64,000 nt of DNA from DAMCAP01 sp032059445 (lineage in GTDB: Bacteria; Bacillota; Clostridia; Oscillospirales; Ruminococcaceae). Within the stretch, counting starts at the first letter, position 1. The number at the start of each line of letters is the position of its first letter. The position numbers were made by a program, and so were the translations under genes. The DNA is taken from positions 32,413 through 96,412 of the forward strand of contig DAMCAP010000008.1 of assembly GCA_032059445.1 (NCBI GenBank), written 5' to 3'. Positions 26,601-33,976 of this stretch are shown here, one piece after another. The notes below the pieces were generated by a model. That model ran no database searches, was not told the origin of the DNA, and saw nothing but the letters and a program-made list of their open reading frames with translations.

Positions 26601-26722
26601 CTGCAAACACCAATTTGATTGCAATACTCTGAAATATGTAAAAAAATCAAATGCGGATTTTGCACGCATAAAACAGATATTGCTGCCTTTTTTTGATTGG
26701 TCTAGCGCTTTTACACATTCAA

Positions 26723-26857
26723 TTATGCCTCCCCAATACCTAGCATAATCTCATTACCGATTTGCGCCCAATCCTGCGACATAAAGGCACAAATAATAGC
26801 TGCTATGATAGTTGGGATAGCTGCAACAGTATCCCCAAGTTTTACTATGGGCAATTC
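26723..26857 (-). pseudogene. Remnant of a membrane-protein C-terminus
   Basis: The frame reads ELPIVKLGDTVAAIPTIIAA, ICAFMSQDWAQIGNEIMLGI and GEA, then stops. It has protein-like composition, with a hydrophobic helix followed by an amphipathic end, but no start codon, and a stop lies shortly upstream. It looks like the tail of a lost transporter gene. I do not recognise the family. Confidence 0.35.
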
Positions 26858-26902
26858 AGTTACCCTTAAAGGCTGGCATCTTTATTTATATCATCAGTTT
26901 CA

Positions 26903-26931
26903 TTGAAATAATATCCAGTATGTGATAATAT
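26903..26931 (+). promoter_or_regulatory. Sigma-A promoter for the S41 protease gene
   Basis: TTGAAA, 17 nt, TAATAT. It lies about 30 nt before the start, which has TTTGGAGGAAAAG. Confidence 0.55.
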
Positions 26932-26960
26932 TTCCTTATATATAGTTTGGAGGAAAAGTT

Positions 26961-28223
26961 ATGCATAAGTTCTTTAAAAAGCATATGATTCTTTTAACCC
27001 TGCTTATCGTAATTATTGCGTATCAAGGTTTGGCGATTTATCAAGCAAGTAAACCTATCCCCATAGAGCAAGCGTTAGCGGATTACGACTATATGTGGGA
27101 AATGCTTGAGGAGAATTACCCCTTATTTGCTGTAGCCGAGCGTAAGACAGGAAAAAGCAAAGAGCAAATCAAAGCAGATTATAGGAAGCGCCTAGTTTCT
27201 CAAGACTCTGAATCAATCACCCTCGAGAACTTCCATAATCATTTAAGCCAGTGCTTAAATGAGTTTCAAGGTGTGGGGCATCTTAAAATAATAAATGCGC
27301 AAAATTATCGTTCCATAGTAAAGGGCGCAGAGTTAATGTCGGAAACGAATACGAATGCTGATATGCGAACATTCTACGATTATGTGTATGGAGATCTCCA
27401 TTTACCACACACTCAAAGCACTTATAAGGTGCTTGCTCAAAATGCCCTTGGCGTTTCAGTTAACGGAAGTACGAAAAACTTAACCTTTAAGGACTATGGG
27501 CAAGATACAGCCTATGTATCAATCCGATCTTTTATGGGTGATTACATTGAAAAAGATGCCCCCGTTTTACTAAAATGGTTTGAAGATAACGCACATAAGA
27601 AGAATATTATCATAGATGTTACCTCCAATGGTGGTGGAAATGATTATTATTGGGCGAAAAACATCATTGCTCCCAATATTTCCGAACCAAAATATCGGAG
27701 CAATTATTTTTTGATGAAGGATGGCAGAGATACCAAAGGACTTTATATTGGCATTAAAGATCGCTTAATCTCAGATTGGTCTGAGGTCAGGAGCTTGCCA
27801 AAGCTTGAAGCAGCAGATTTAGAAGGCATTGCTTATGTTGGGCAAACTAACTTCACAGTAAAGCCGAGCCGAACAGAACCAATACTAACAGGAAATGTTT
27901 ATGTGCTGATAGGTGAGCGTTCTTTTTCATCAACAGAAGGGTTTGCAGGTTTTTGCAAGCAAAGCGGGTTTGCAACACTTATTGGCAGCCGCACAGGCGG
28001 CGACGGTGCCTCTGGAGTAACACCGATAGCGAAAGCACTACCCAATACAGGTATTTTAGTGTTCTACCGATGCTGTAACAATCTTAACCCTGATGGAAGC
28101 TCGAATATGCAATATGGCACAGCTCCTGATATCCCAGTATACGGCGGCAAATCTCCCCTTGAAACCTGCTTAGATAAACTAGGGCTGGCAGATGTAATAC
28201 CAAGAAATGTTAGATCGCATTAG
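26961..28223 (+). CDS. S41 family peptidase, membrane-anchored
   Basis: The 420-residue protein begins with a basic stretch and one membrane helix (residues 9-27), then an N-terminal cap region (EQALADYDYMWEMLEENYPLF) and an S41 protease core: IIIDVTSNGGGN, VYVLIGERSFSSTEGFA with the catalytic Ser at 323 or 324 and Glu326, and SRTGGDGASGVTPIA. No PDZ domain is obvious. Family members cut tails of secreted or periplasmic proteins. It would act outside the membrane. No partner gene is adjacent; the ECF sigma operon starts downstream after a terminator. Confidence 0.85.
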   Translation: MHKFFKKHMILLTLLIVIIAYQGLAIYQASKPIPIEQALADYDYMWEMLEENYPLFAVAERKTGKSKEQIKADYRKRLVSQDSESITLENFHNHLSQCLNEFQGVGHLKIINAQNYRSIVKGAELMSETNTNADMRTFYDYVYGDLHLPHTQSTYKVLAQNALGVSVNGSTKNLTFKDYGQDTAYVSIRSFMGDYIEKDAPVLLKWFEDNAHKKNIIIDVTSNGGGNDYYWAKNIIAPNISEPKYRSNYFLMKDGRDTKGLYIGIKDRLISDWSEVRSLPKLEAADLEGIAYVGQTNFTVKPSRTEPILTGNVYVLIGERSFSSTEGFAGFCKQSGFATLIGSRTGGDGASGVTPIAKALPNTGILVFYRCCNNLNPDGSSNMQYGTAPDIPVYGGKSPLETCLDKLGLADVIPRNVRSH

Positions 28224-28282
28224 TTATATGCTCATATTACTATCATTTCCTCAACCTATTATTTAATGACTGATGGTTGTTT

Positions 28283-28304
28283 ACTTCTAACCTTAGAAGT
28301 TTTT
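28283..28304 (+). terminator. Terminator of the S41 protease gene
   Basis: ACTTCTAA and TTAGAAGT form a short hairpin followed by TTTTTG. Confidence 0.6.
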
Positions 28305-28317
28305 GTATTTATAGCAT

Positions 28318-28376
28318 TTGGAAAAATTCAAAAATATTTAGTATAATATTAGAACCGAAACGGAGATTTTAACGAC
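28318..28376 (+). promoter_or_regulatory. Tandem promoters of the ECF sigma operon (sigma-A type and ECF type)
   Basis: TTGGAA (28318), 18 nt, TATAAT (28342-28347) reads as a sigma-A promoter. Just after it GAACC (28352-28356), 16 nt, CGAC (28373-28376) fits the general ECF pattern (GAAC, 16, CGTC-like). This would allow autoregulation by the sigma factor. Confidence 0.5.
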
Positions 28377-28409
28377 TAAATAAATGAAAGCAATTAGTGA
28401 GGTGATGGG

Positions 28410-28955
28410 ATTGGAGCTTTAGATAGTGGTAATATAACAAGAGAGCTAATTAAAAAATCAAAGAATGGCGACAATAAAGCTTTCGAGCAGTTAATGAATC
28501 CCCTATTGAATATCATTTACAATTATATCAAAAACCATATATCTGTTTATGAAGATTCAAGAGATGTCTTACAAGACACAATGCTCTCCATTTGGTTGTC
28601 GCTAGAAACATTTACCTTTTCATCTTCATTTAAAACGTGGTGCATTGGAATTACACGGCGAAAAATTGCTGACTACTATAGAAAGTACTACAAGATTGAG
28701 TATGAAGCCTTAGGAGAATATGAAAACGAGTTGATTGCAGAAGATCAGTATCAAAAACTTAATGATATTGACACTGTAGATAAAGTATTGTCTATTTTAA
28801 ATGAGAAGGAAAAGGAACTGATTTTTTTAATTTTTAAGGCTGAATTAAGTTATAGTGAAATTTCAGAAATAACTTTGATCCCTATCGGAACGATCAAAAG
28901 CACTATCTCCCGTATAAAAAACAAAGCAAGGAAGTACTTAGATGAAGGGAGATGA
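28410..28955 (+). CDS. ECF-type RNA polymerase sigma factor
   Basis: The protein has sigma region 2 (SKNGDNKAFEQL, then DVLQDTMLSIWLSLETF and FKTWCIGITRRKIADYYRK) and region 4 (VLSILNEKEKELIFLIFKAE, LSYSEISEITLIPIGTIKST). The first ATG (28494) would cut off region 2.1. In-frame coding sequence continues upstream (RELIKKSKNGDNKAFEQL) to an ATT at 28410 that has GAGGTGAT before it, and a TGA lies 9 nt further upstream. The start is therefore probably ATT, a rare codon, giving 181 residues. The gene is followed after 4 nt by its zinc-finger anti-sigma partner. The local sequence is more AT-rich than the flanking housekeeping genes. Confidence 0.8.
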   Translation: MGALDSGNITRELIKKSKNGDNKAFEQLMNPLLNIIYNYIKNHISVYEDSRDVLQDTMLSIWLSLETFTFSSSFKTWCIGITRRKIADYYRKYYKIEYEALGEYENELIAEDQYQKLNDIDTVDKVLSILNEKEKELIFLIFKAELSYSEISEITLIPIGTIKSTISRIKNKARKYLDEGR

Positions 28956-28959
28956 TTTC

Positions 28960-29268
28960 ATGAATTGCAATGAAGCACAAGATTTATTATTCGATTTTTA
29001 CAATAACAGCGTATCTTCTAAAGAAAAAATAGAGATTGCGCGTCATCTCTCAAAATGCAACTTATGTAAAAAGGAACTAAGTGAAGTAATCAAGTTATCA
29101 AGACTTTCAAAGCAATTAGACGATGTACCAGAAGATATATTTAAAACTGCTTTTATAAAAATACCAAACAGAGAAAATAAATTACAATTATCAGTAGTTT
29201 GGAATGAACTATATTATTCTATTAAAATTGCAAAGCAAGCAGTTAACCTTGCTATGCAAATAATTTAG
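28960..29268 (+). CDS. Anti-sigma factor with zinc-finger (ZAS/zf-HC2) motif
   Basis: The 102-residue protein has the ZAS pattern: Cys3 (MNCNEAQDLLFDFYNN) and His-x3-Cys-x2-Cys in RHLSKCNLCKKEL, positions that bind zinc and clamp the sigma factor. No membrane helix is present, unlike many anti-sigma factors, so sensing may be cytoplasmic or through the two small proteins downstream. The start is ATG 28960 after GGGAGATGATTTC, directly following the sigma stop codon, so the two are translationally coupled. Confidence 0.75.
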   Translation: MNCNEAQDLLFDFYNNSVSSKEKIEIARHLSKCNLCKKELSEVIKLSRLSKQLDDVPEDIFKTAFIKIPNRENKLQLSVVWNELYYSIKIAKQAVNLAMQII

Positions 29269-29280
29269 GAGGAAAATATT

Positions 29281-29544
29281 ATGTCTGAAAGTATTCCAGT
29301 AAAAGAAATTAGCGAAATGTTGGACAGTGTTTCGGATAAAGTTCCGAAACTCATCAAAGGACTTATGGGAAGCCTATATTCAGCAGAATCAGGTAGGAAT
29401 ATGGGTCAAGCGGTTGGTAACTTTTACAAAGAAATAGTTGAGGCTGGTATACCCAAAGAAGACGCATTAAAAATGTCTAAAGACTATATGCTTTCGTTAA
29501 AAGACATTGCCGCCAACATGGGAAAGTCAAGCGACAACGGGTAA
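29281..29544 (+). CDS. Small helical protein of the ECF operon, unknown function
   Basis: The 87-residue acidic, soluble, helical protein has a good binding site (AGGAGGAAAATATT). Its central part is AESGRNMGQAVGNFYKEIVE. Its C-terminal part, GIPKEDALKMSKDYMLSLKD, resembles the end of the next gene product (GISQPDAKALAKDFSLSKI). I do not recognise the family. Position in the operon suggests it is a target or a modulator of the sigma/anti-sigma pair. Confidence 0.65.
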   Translation: MSESIPVKEISEMLDSVSDKVPKLIKGLMGSLYSAESGRNMGQAVGNFYKEIVEAGIPKEDALKMSKDYMLSLKDIAANMGKSSDNG

Positions 29545-29555
29545 AAGATAATAGT

Positions 29556-29765
29556 ATGGTGACAACAATAAGAATAATAAAATTAATCATAAAGTTTTTA
29601 ATATTTATTGTTTTACTCCCATTTATTATTTTGTGGGTCTTAATAAAAAGTCAATTGTTTAAAGTATCATTGATAAAAAATCTAATATCATTTGGTATCT
29701 CACAGCCAGATGCTAAGGCCTTAGCAAAAGATTTTAGCTTAAGTAAGATAATCAAAGCTAATTAA
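29556..29765 (+). CDS. Small membrane protein of the ECF operon, unknown function
   Basis: The 69-residue protein has one long hydrophobic helix (residues 8-31, with LIIKFLIFIVLLPFIILWVL) followed by a short basic cytoplasmic tail with GISQPDAKALAKDFSLSKI. That tail matches the end of the upstream 87-residue protein. The ribosome binding site is weak, so coupling to the upstream gene is likely (12 nt between stop and start). It is the last gene before a terminator and could be the membrane sensor of the system. Confidence 0.6.
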   Translation: MVTTIRIIKLIIKFLIFIVLLPFIILWVLIKSQLFKVSLIKNLISFGISQPDAKALAKDFSLSKIIKAN

Positions 29766-29769
29766 CTTC

Positions 29770-29801
29770 AAAAAGCACTCACTAAAGTGGGTGCTTTTTT
29801 T
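29770..29801 (+). terminator. Terminator of the ECF sigma operon
   Basis: AAAGCACTCAC and GTGGGTGCTTT with a 4-nt loop, followed by seven T. Confidence 0.9.
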
Positions 29802-29824
29802 ATTCAATATAAGAGGAGAATCAT

Positions 29825-29881
29825 ATGAAAAATAAAACACATAAGGAATCCTATTGGATACCCTCTTATCCGTATGTGTAG
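29825..29881 (+). CDS. Possible 18-residue micro-ORF
   Basis: ATG at 29825 follows AGAGGAGAATCAT, a strong binding site, and reads MKNKTHKESYWIPSYPYV before a stop. It lies between the ECF operon terminator and the integrase remnant. It may be the 5' end of a gene broken by the lost mobile element, or a true small peptide. Confidence 0.3.
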   Translation: MKNKTHKESYWIPSYPYV

Positions 29882-29901
29882 TGTGTAGTTTAAAAACGCA
29901 T

Positions 29902-29950
29902 AAAAAGATACTCCTACTATAACCACATAAAGTTTATAGCAGGAGTATTC
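29902..29950 (-). terminator. Hairpin terminator after the integrase remnant
   Basis: ATACTCCT and CTATAA pair with their complements around one A-C mismatch (14 bp), followed on the minus strand by CTTTTTATG. Confidence 0.6.
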
Positions 29951-29960
29951 TTTAATTATT

Positions 29961-30250
29961 TTAGTTTGCATTTTGCTGAAAGTAGTTTTGCAATGGGTTA
30001 ACCTCTTTAAGGCAACCCTTTAAATCATACTTGCGCCATGCAGCAAAAGCTTTAACTCAAAATCTGTATAGGTCTCTTTTGTTGCATACCTTGTTGACGA
30101 AGCTGTGATTTGAAAGCCTTGCAAATAGCCCAATGACATACACCATCTTAAAAAAGCCTTGATTGCTCTCAAATATGTGTTCACACTTGCTTGAGATACA
30201 GTCTGGGAAAGCTCAAATTTGAGTTGGTTATGCTTTTCTGTAACATCTGC
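29961..30250 (-). pseudogene. Internally deleted tyrosine recombinase (integrase) remnant
   Basis: On the minus strand the frame reads SQASVNTYLRAIKAFLRWCM, SLGYLQGFQI and KETYTDFELKLLL. This is the SAM-like N-terminal region and start of the catalytic domain of a clostridial tyrosine integrase. It stops at 30020. In the next frame AAWRKYDLKGCLKEVNPLQN follows, ending in YFQQNAN at 29961. It resembles the tail (DL..xx..NPL) that comes after the catalytic Tyr. The whole catalytic core with the R-H-R-Y residues is missing, and there is no start codon. It is therefore a dead relic of an integrative element, ending against the 3' end of the rlmL-type gene. Confidence 0.75.
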
Positions 30251-30251
30251 A

Positions 30252-31367
30252 CTAAAAATACATATACAACTGACACTTGATCATGCCGTTATAGAGCTTA
30301 CGGCGTTTATTTGCCTTACGCCCGAAGATGCTCTCAAACTCCTCATGAGGGCTGATGATATAATAGCTTCTACCCTCTCCCGGCTCAAAGATCTTACCCA
30401 TCTGGCGGTAAAGTTCCTCTGCCTGCTTGACTTCCAATAATCGCTCTCCATAAGGCGGATTGGTAATCAAGGTGAAATTCTCCACGGGTAGCTTAAACTT
30501 TGCAATATCCTGCTGCTTGAGGAGCAGCCTGCTTGCAACACCTGCTTTAGCGGCATTCACACGGCTAAGCTCAATTGCCTCCGGATCTATATCAAATCCA
30601 TAGCTTTTAAACTTACCCTCTTTGACCACCGATGCAATACCTGCTGTGCGCTCCTCTTCCCAGATGCTGCGAGGAACTAAACCCCACTGCTCAGCCGCAA
30701 ACCTGCGCTTAAGTCCGGGTGGCACGCGCAGCGCCTTGAGGGCCGACTCGATTAAGATTGTACCTGAGCCGCAAAAAGGATCGAAGACAACGGTATCTGC
30801 TTTGACTCTTGCGAGATCGATGATTCCCGCAGCCAAGGTCTCTTTGATTGGTGCTGCATTTGCCGCAGGGCGATAACCCCTCTTATGGAGCCCAGCCCCG
30901 GAGGTATCCAGCATGATGGTGACCTCATCCTTTAGGATTGAAAACTGTACCTGATGCAGAGGGCCGGTTTCTTCAAACCATTCTCTGTGATACACGCTGC
31001 TCATTCGCTTTACAATTGCCTTCTTGATAATCGATTGGCAGTCGGGAATACTGTGAAGCTTTGAGTTAATTGACCAGCCCTTTACTGGAAAAGTATCGGT
31101 GCTAGCCAGATAATCCTCAAAATTGATAGCTGCCACACCATCAAAAAGCTCCGTAAAGCTCTGTGCTCTAAATTTACCAAGCACAAGCAGTACTCTCTCA
31201 GCTGTGCGAAGGTGAATATTTGCTTTGGCTATCATGGCGGCATCACCTTTAAAGGTAACTTTACCGTCAACGGTTTCGATCTCTTGAGCGCCCATCCGCT
31301 TGATTTCACCTGAGAGCACACTCTCCAGACCAAATAAACACGGGCAGGCTATGGTATATAACGACAT
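30252..31367 (-). CDS. THUMP-domain class I SAM-dependent RNA methyltransferase (RlmL/YpsC type)
   Basis: The 371-residue protein has an N-terminal THUMP region (ACPCLFGLESVLSGEIKRMGA) that binds RNA and a Rossmann methyltransferase domain with DPFCGSGTILIESAL for SAM and the catalytic TNPPYGERL. Relatives make N2-methylguanine in 23S rRNA (position 2445 in E. coli). The RlmK half found in the enterobacterial fusion is absent, as usual in Bacillota. The gene ends two bases from an integrase remnant, but its C-terminus (MIKCQLYMYF) looks normal. It starts 24 nt after hpf on the same strand. Confidence 0.9.
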   Translation of the reverse strand: MSLYTIACPCLFGLESVLSGEIKRMGAQEIETVDGKVTFKGDAAMIAKANIHLRTAERVLLVLGKFRAQSFTELFDGVAAINFEDYLASTDTFPVKGWSINSKLHSIPDCQSIIKKAIVKRMSSVYHREWFEETGPLHQVQFSILKDEVTIMLDTSGAGLHKRGYRPAANAAPIKETLAAGIIDLARVKADTVVFDPFCGSGTILIESALKALRVPPGLKRRFAAEQWGLVPRSIWEEERTAGIASVVKEGKFKSYGFDIDPEAIELSRVNAAKAGVASRLLLKQQDIAKFKLPVENFTLITNPPYGERLLEVKQAEELYRQMGKIFEPGEGRSYYIISPHEEFESIFGRKANKRRKLYNGMIKCQLYMYF

Positions 31368-31390
31368 TCAATTGTCCTTTCTTGTTTGGC

Positions 31391-31915
31391 TTACTCCTGT
31401 TTGGCTTCTATGACGCCGTAGTCACCGTTTTTGCGGCGGTATACCACGTTCATTTCACCGGTCTGAGAGTTTTGAAACATAAAAAATTCGTGACCGACCA
31501 GATTCATCCGCAAAATCGCCTCTTGAATATCCATAGGAGCTACTACAAAAGACTTGCTCTTGATAATATGAAACTCTGATTCATCTGTGTCTGTGTCAGC
31601 AGTGATGCCCTCAAAAGCTGATTTCCGCATGCGGGCTCCTAGCTTTGATTTGTGCTTTACGATCTGCTTAAAGAGCAGATCCACCACTGCTTCTAAGGAG
31701 TCGGCACGATCATCGGTAGTTTTTTCGGCACGAAAGACTACGCCGTTGTAATCAATCGAAACTTCAACCGTTTCTCGTCCACGCTCATTGGTTACTACCA
31801 CTAGTGCATTTGCTTCGCTGTCAAAAAACCTGTCCAGCTTAGCGAGCTTCTTCTCCACTTTTTCTTTAAACTGGTCTTTTACGATCGTCTTTCTAGCAGT
31901 AATACTAATGTTCAT
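31391..31915 (-). CDS. hpf: Ribosome hibernation promoting factor, long form
   Basis: The 174-residue protein has an N-terminal S30AE domain (MNISITARKTIVKDQFKEKV) that enters the decoding region of the 30S subunit, a charged linker, and the C-terminal dimerisation domain (KSFVVAPMDIQEAILRMNLV, FFMFQNSQTGEMNVVYRR). The long form alone can pair 70S ribosomes into 100S dimers in stationary phase or in spores. A sigma-A promoter and a hairpin lie just upstream. Confidence 0.95.
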   Translation of the reverse strand: MNISITARKTIVKDQFKEKVEKKLAKLDRFFDSEANALVVVTNERGRETVEVSIDYNGVVFRAEKTTDDRADSLEAVVDLLFKQIVKHKSKLGARMRKSAFEGITADTDTDESEFHIIKSKSFVVAPMDIQEAILRMNLVGHEFFMFQNSQTGEMNVVYRRKNGDYGVIEAKQE

Positions 31916-31941
31916 ACTGTCAACTCCTTTTAGTATAATGG

Positions 31942-31961
31942 ATAAATCCTAGAGGATTTAT
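31942..31961 (-). promoter_or_regulatory. Hairpin in the hpf 5' leader
   Basis: ATAAATCC and GGATTTAT are perfect complements around a 4-nt loop, placed between the hpf promoter and its start codon. Confidence 0.5.
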
Positions 31962-31968
31962 TACTATC

Positions 31969-31996
31969 ATTATAACATAAGTATCCAAAAATTCAA
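31969..31996 (-). promoter_or_regulatory. Sigma-A promoter of hpf
   Basis: Minus strand TTGAAT, 16 nt, TATAAT with extended TG (TGTTATAAT). Confidence 0.6.
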
Positions 31997-32005
31997 CGGG
32001 ATATT

Positions 32006-33160
32006 CTAAACTCTTTTAACACCGTCCACAAAAACTGCCATTGGTTTCTCTATACCAAGCAGCGGATCATTCTCATAGATTACGATATCGGCATCCTTGC
32101 CTACCTCCAGCGAGCCCACACAACTCTCCAGCCTACACAGCTCGGCGGCGTTGATGGTAATCGCCCGAATTGCCTCTTCAGAGGGTAAGCCTTCTTTGTG
32201 TGCTATTGCTGCACTAAGCATTAAGAACTCCTGTGGCACCTCAGGATGATCTGTGCAGATCGCGATCTTCACCCCATTTTTATGGAGGATAGCGGGGTTT
32301 TTACGGTTAAGATGCACAAGCTCAGGTTTAGATCGGCTGCCGATTATGGGGCCGCAGATTACCCGCGCCTGCTGCTCTGCCAGCTCCTCGGCGATCAGGT
32401 GTGCTTCGGTCGCATGGACAAGTACCGGATGAATATCAAATTCTGCTGCCAATCTAAGGGCAGTAAAGATATCATCAGCTCTGTGCACATGGAAATACCC
32501 CTGGCTTTCTCCACGGACTAAAGGGAGCATGGAGCTAAGCTTAAGATCTGCATCAGGCTCCTCAGCCTCTTCATCTTCCTGAGCGTTTAAGCAGTCCTGA
32601 TCATATTTTTTCACCTTATAGAGGTGCTCTCGGATCAGTGCGGTGGTACCCATCCTTGTAATAGGGCCTTGATTACGCTGGGAATAGATCATCTTTGGGT
32701 TTTCTCCCAGAGCAAATTTGGTACCTGCATTGATACTCAATAGCATCTTATCAATACAGCGCCCCGATGTCTTCATCGCAAGCAGCTGCCCCGAAATTGG
32801 ATTTGCGCTCCCCGGCCCAACTACCACTGTAGTTACACCATACTCAAGCGCCTCGCCAAAACAGCGATCCATAGGATTAACTGAGTCTACCGCTCTGACA
32901 TGGGGGGTAATAGGGTCGGTCGATTCATTGCCGTCATCACCCTCAAAGCCAAGCCCATCACCAAACATTCCAATATGCGTGTGAGCGTCAATCAAGCCCG
33001 GTAAAGCAATCTGCCCCTCAAAAGCAATGATCTCATCATCCTCTGGTAGAGGCGTTGTCATAGGGCCGATGGCGATTATTTTCTTGCCTTTAATCTGTAT
33101 GAATCCTTGGTCAATTACACCCTTCGTTACGGTGTTGATTTTTAGATTGGTGAGAAGCAT
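32006..33160 (-). CDS. Amidohydrolase (imidazolonepropionase/dihydroorotase-like)
   Basis: The 384-residue metal-dependent hydrolase has His60-x-His62 in GLIDAHTHIG, FHVHRADD and VHATEAH in the barrel, and CTDHPE with the catalytic Asp near the end. The C-terminal GKDADIVIYENDPL belongs to the small beta domain that starts at the N-terminus. An acidic insert (ENA-free, EDEEAEEPDADLK) interrupts the barrel at about 196-210. The substrate is unknown; the fold serves cyclic amides, imidazolones and related compounds. Start ATG after GGAGGAAAC. It may be co-transcribed with hpf or be single. Confidence 0.85.
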   Translation of the reverse strand: MLLTNLKINTVTKGVIDQGFIQIKGKKIIAIGPMTTPLPEDDEIIAFEGQIALPGLIDAHTHIGMFGDGLGFEGDDGNESTDPITPHVRAVDSVNPMDRCFGEALEYGVTTVVVGPGSANPISGQLLAMKTSGRCIDKMLLSINAGTKFALGENPKMIYSQRNQGPITRMGTTALIREHLYKVKKYDQDCLNAQEDEEAEEPDADLKLSSMLPLVRGESQGYFHVHRADDIFTALRLAAEFDIHPVLVHATEAHLIAEELAEQQARVICGPIIGSRSKPELVHLNRKNPAILHKNGVKIAICTDHPEVPQEFLMLSAAIAHKEGLPSEEAIRAITINAAELCRLESCVGSLEVGKDADIVIYENDPLLGIEKPMAVFVDGVKRV

Positions 33161-33203
33161 GTTTCCTCCAGCGATTTTATCTTTATTCTAATGTTAATAC
33201 GAA

Positions 33204-33227
33204 ACAAAAGGAGTGCTTTCGCACTCC
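33204..33227 (-). terminator. Terminator of the rqcP-yabP-yabQ-divIC-S1 gene group
   Basis: GGAGTGC and GCACTCC close a GAAA tetraloop, followed on the minus strand by TTTTGTTTCG. Confidence 0.85.
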
Positions 33228-33229
33228 CG

Positions 33230-33652
33230 TTATCTATAAGAGTTTCTTTTCCCTGAGGTGCCTCGTTTGCTATCCATCATGCGCTTTAAATCAGACATTT
33301 TTTCGTCGCTTGTTGATTTAAACTTGCTGAGCATATCCTCAAAGTTGGCAGGCTCTGCTTTACGCCCCCACTCGATATCAGCCCCTGGGCCTGTCTTCAT
33401 TTTTTGCATAGGCAATTTTTCTTGTGCACGCCGTACAGAAAGATTGATTTTCCCGTCTTCAGAGATAGAAAGGATCATAACCTTTATCGTCTGCCCTACC
33501 GTCAAAAACTCCTCTACGGCTTTGACATACTTGACAGCAACTTCAGAAATATGCACTAGTCCATTCTTACCGCCACCAAGGTCAACAAAGGCACCAAATT
33601 TGGTTATACCCGTTACTCTGCCCTCTACAATTGTCCCTACCTCTAAGACCAT
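33230..33652 (-). CDS. S1-domain RNA-binding protein (YabR type)
   Basis: The 140-residue protein has one S1 domain at residues 1-75 (VGTIVEGRVTGITKFGAFVD, GLVHISEVA, and KVMILSISEDGKINLSVRRA) followed by a charged tail. Relatives next to divIC in Bacillus (YabR, general stress protein 13) associate with ribosomes. It is the last gene of the yabP-yabQ-divIC group. Confidence 0.9.
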   Translation of the reverse strand: MVLEVGTIVEGRVTGITKFGAFVDLGGGKNGLVHISEVAVKYVKAVEEFLTVGQTIKVMILSISEDGKINLSVRRAQEKLPMQKMKTGPGADIEWGRKAEPANFEDMLSKFKSTSDEKMSDLKRMMDSKRGTSGKRNSYR

Positions 33653-33682
33653 AAAGAAATAAATCCTCCCGGTTTATTTTGC

Positions 33683-33976
33683 TTATTTACCTGACACATC
33701 AATAAAAATCTTTTCATCGGGATATACGAAGCCCAATTTGTCGCGTGCCATGCGCTCTATGTACTCCTTGCTGTCGCTCATCGATAAAAGCCTCTCCAAT
33801 TCTTCATTGGATAGCTTCTGCTGCTCACAGCCTTCTTTTAGAAGCGCCAGCTCCCTACGCTTTGCCAAAATGGTATTATAGTTGTCAATAAGGTTTACAG
33901 AAAAATAGCATACTACGATAATGCACAACACTCTAAGCAAAAGATTCTTTTTCTTACGTCTTTTTGTCGGCTTCAT
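33683..33976 (-). CDS. divIC: Septum formation initiator family protein (DivIC/FtsB)
   Basis: The 97-residue bitopic protein has a basic cytoplasmic end (TKRRKKK), one membrane helix (LLLRVLCIIVVCYFSVNLI) and a coiled coil (RRELALLKEGCEQQKLSNEE), ending in the family pattern YIERMARDKLGFVYPDEKIF. It belongs to the division complex with FtsL and DivIB. It starts right after yabQ. Confidence 0.9.
   Translation of the reverse strand: MKPTKRRKKKNLLLRVLCIIVVCYFSVNLIDNYNTILAKRRELALLKEGCEQQKLSNEELERLLSMSDSKEYIERMARDKLGFVYPDEKIFIDVSGK

Larger units (their letters stand above)
26359..26960. other. 600-bp stretch without an intact gene
   Basis: It holds the yeiH leader and promoter, a decayed coding remnant at 26723-26857 and the promoter of the S41 protease gene. 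I see no intact gene, tRNA or repeat array in it. Confidence 0.7.

Noticed and set aside
28384..28422. Short ORF MKAISEVMGLEL overlapping the start of the ECF sigma gene
   Set aside because: It lacks a binding site and lies at the predicted transcript start, so a leader peptide or frameshift scheme is less likely than an ATT start of the sigma gene.
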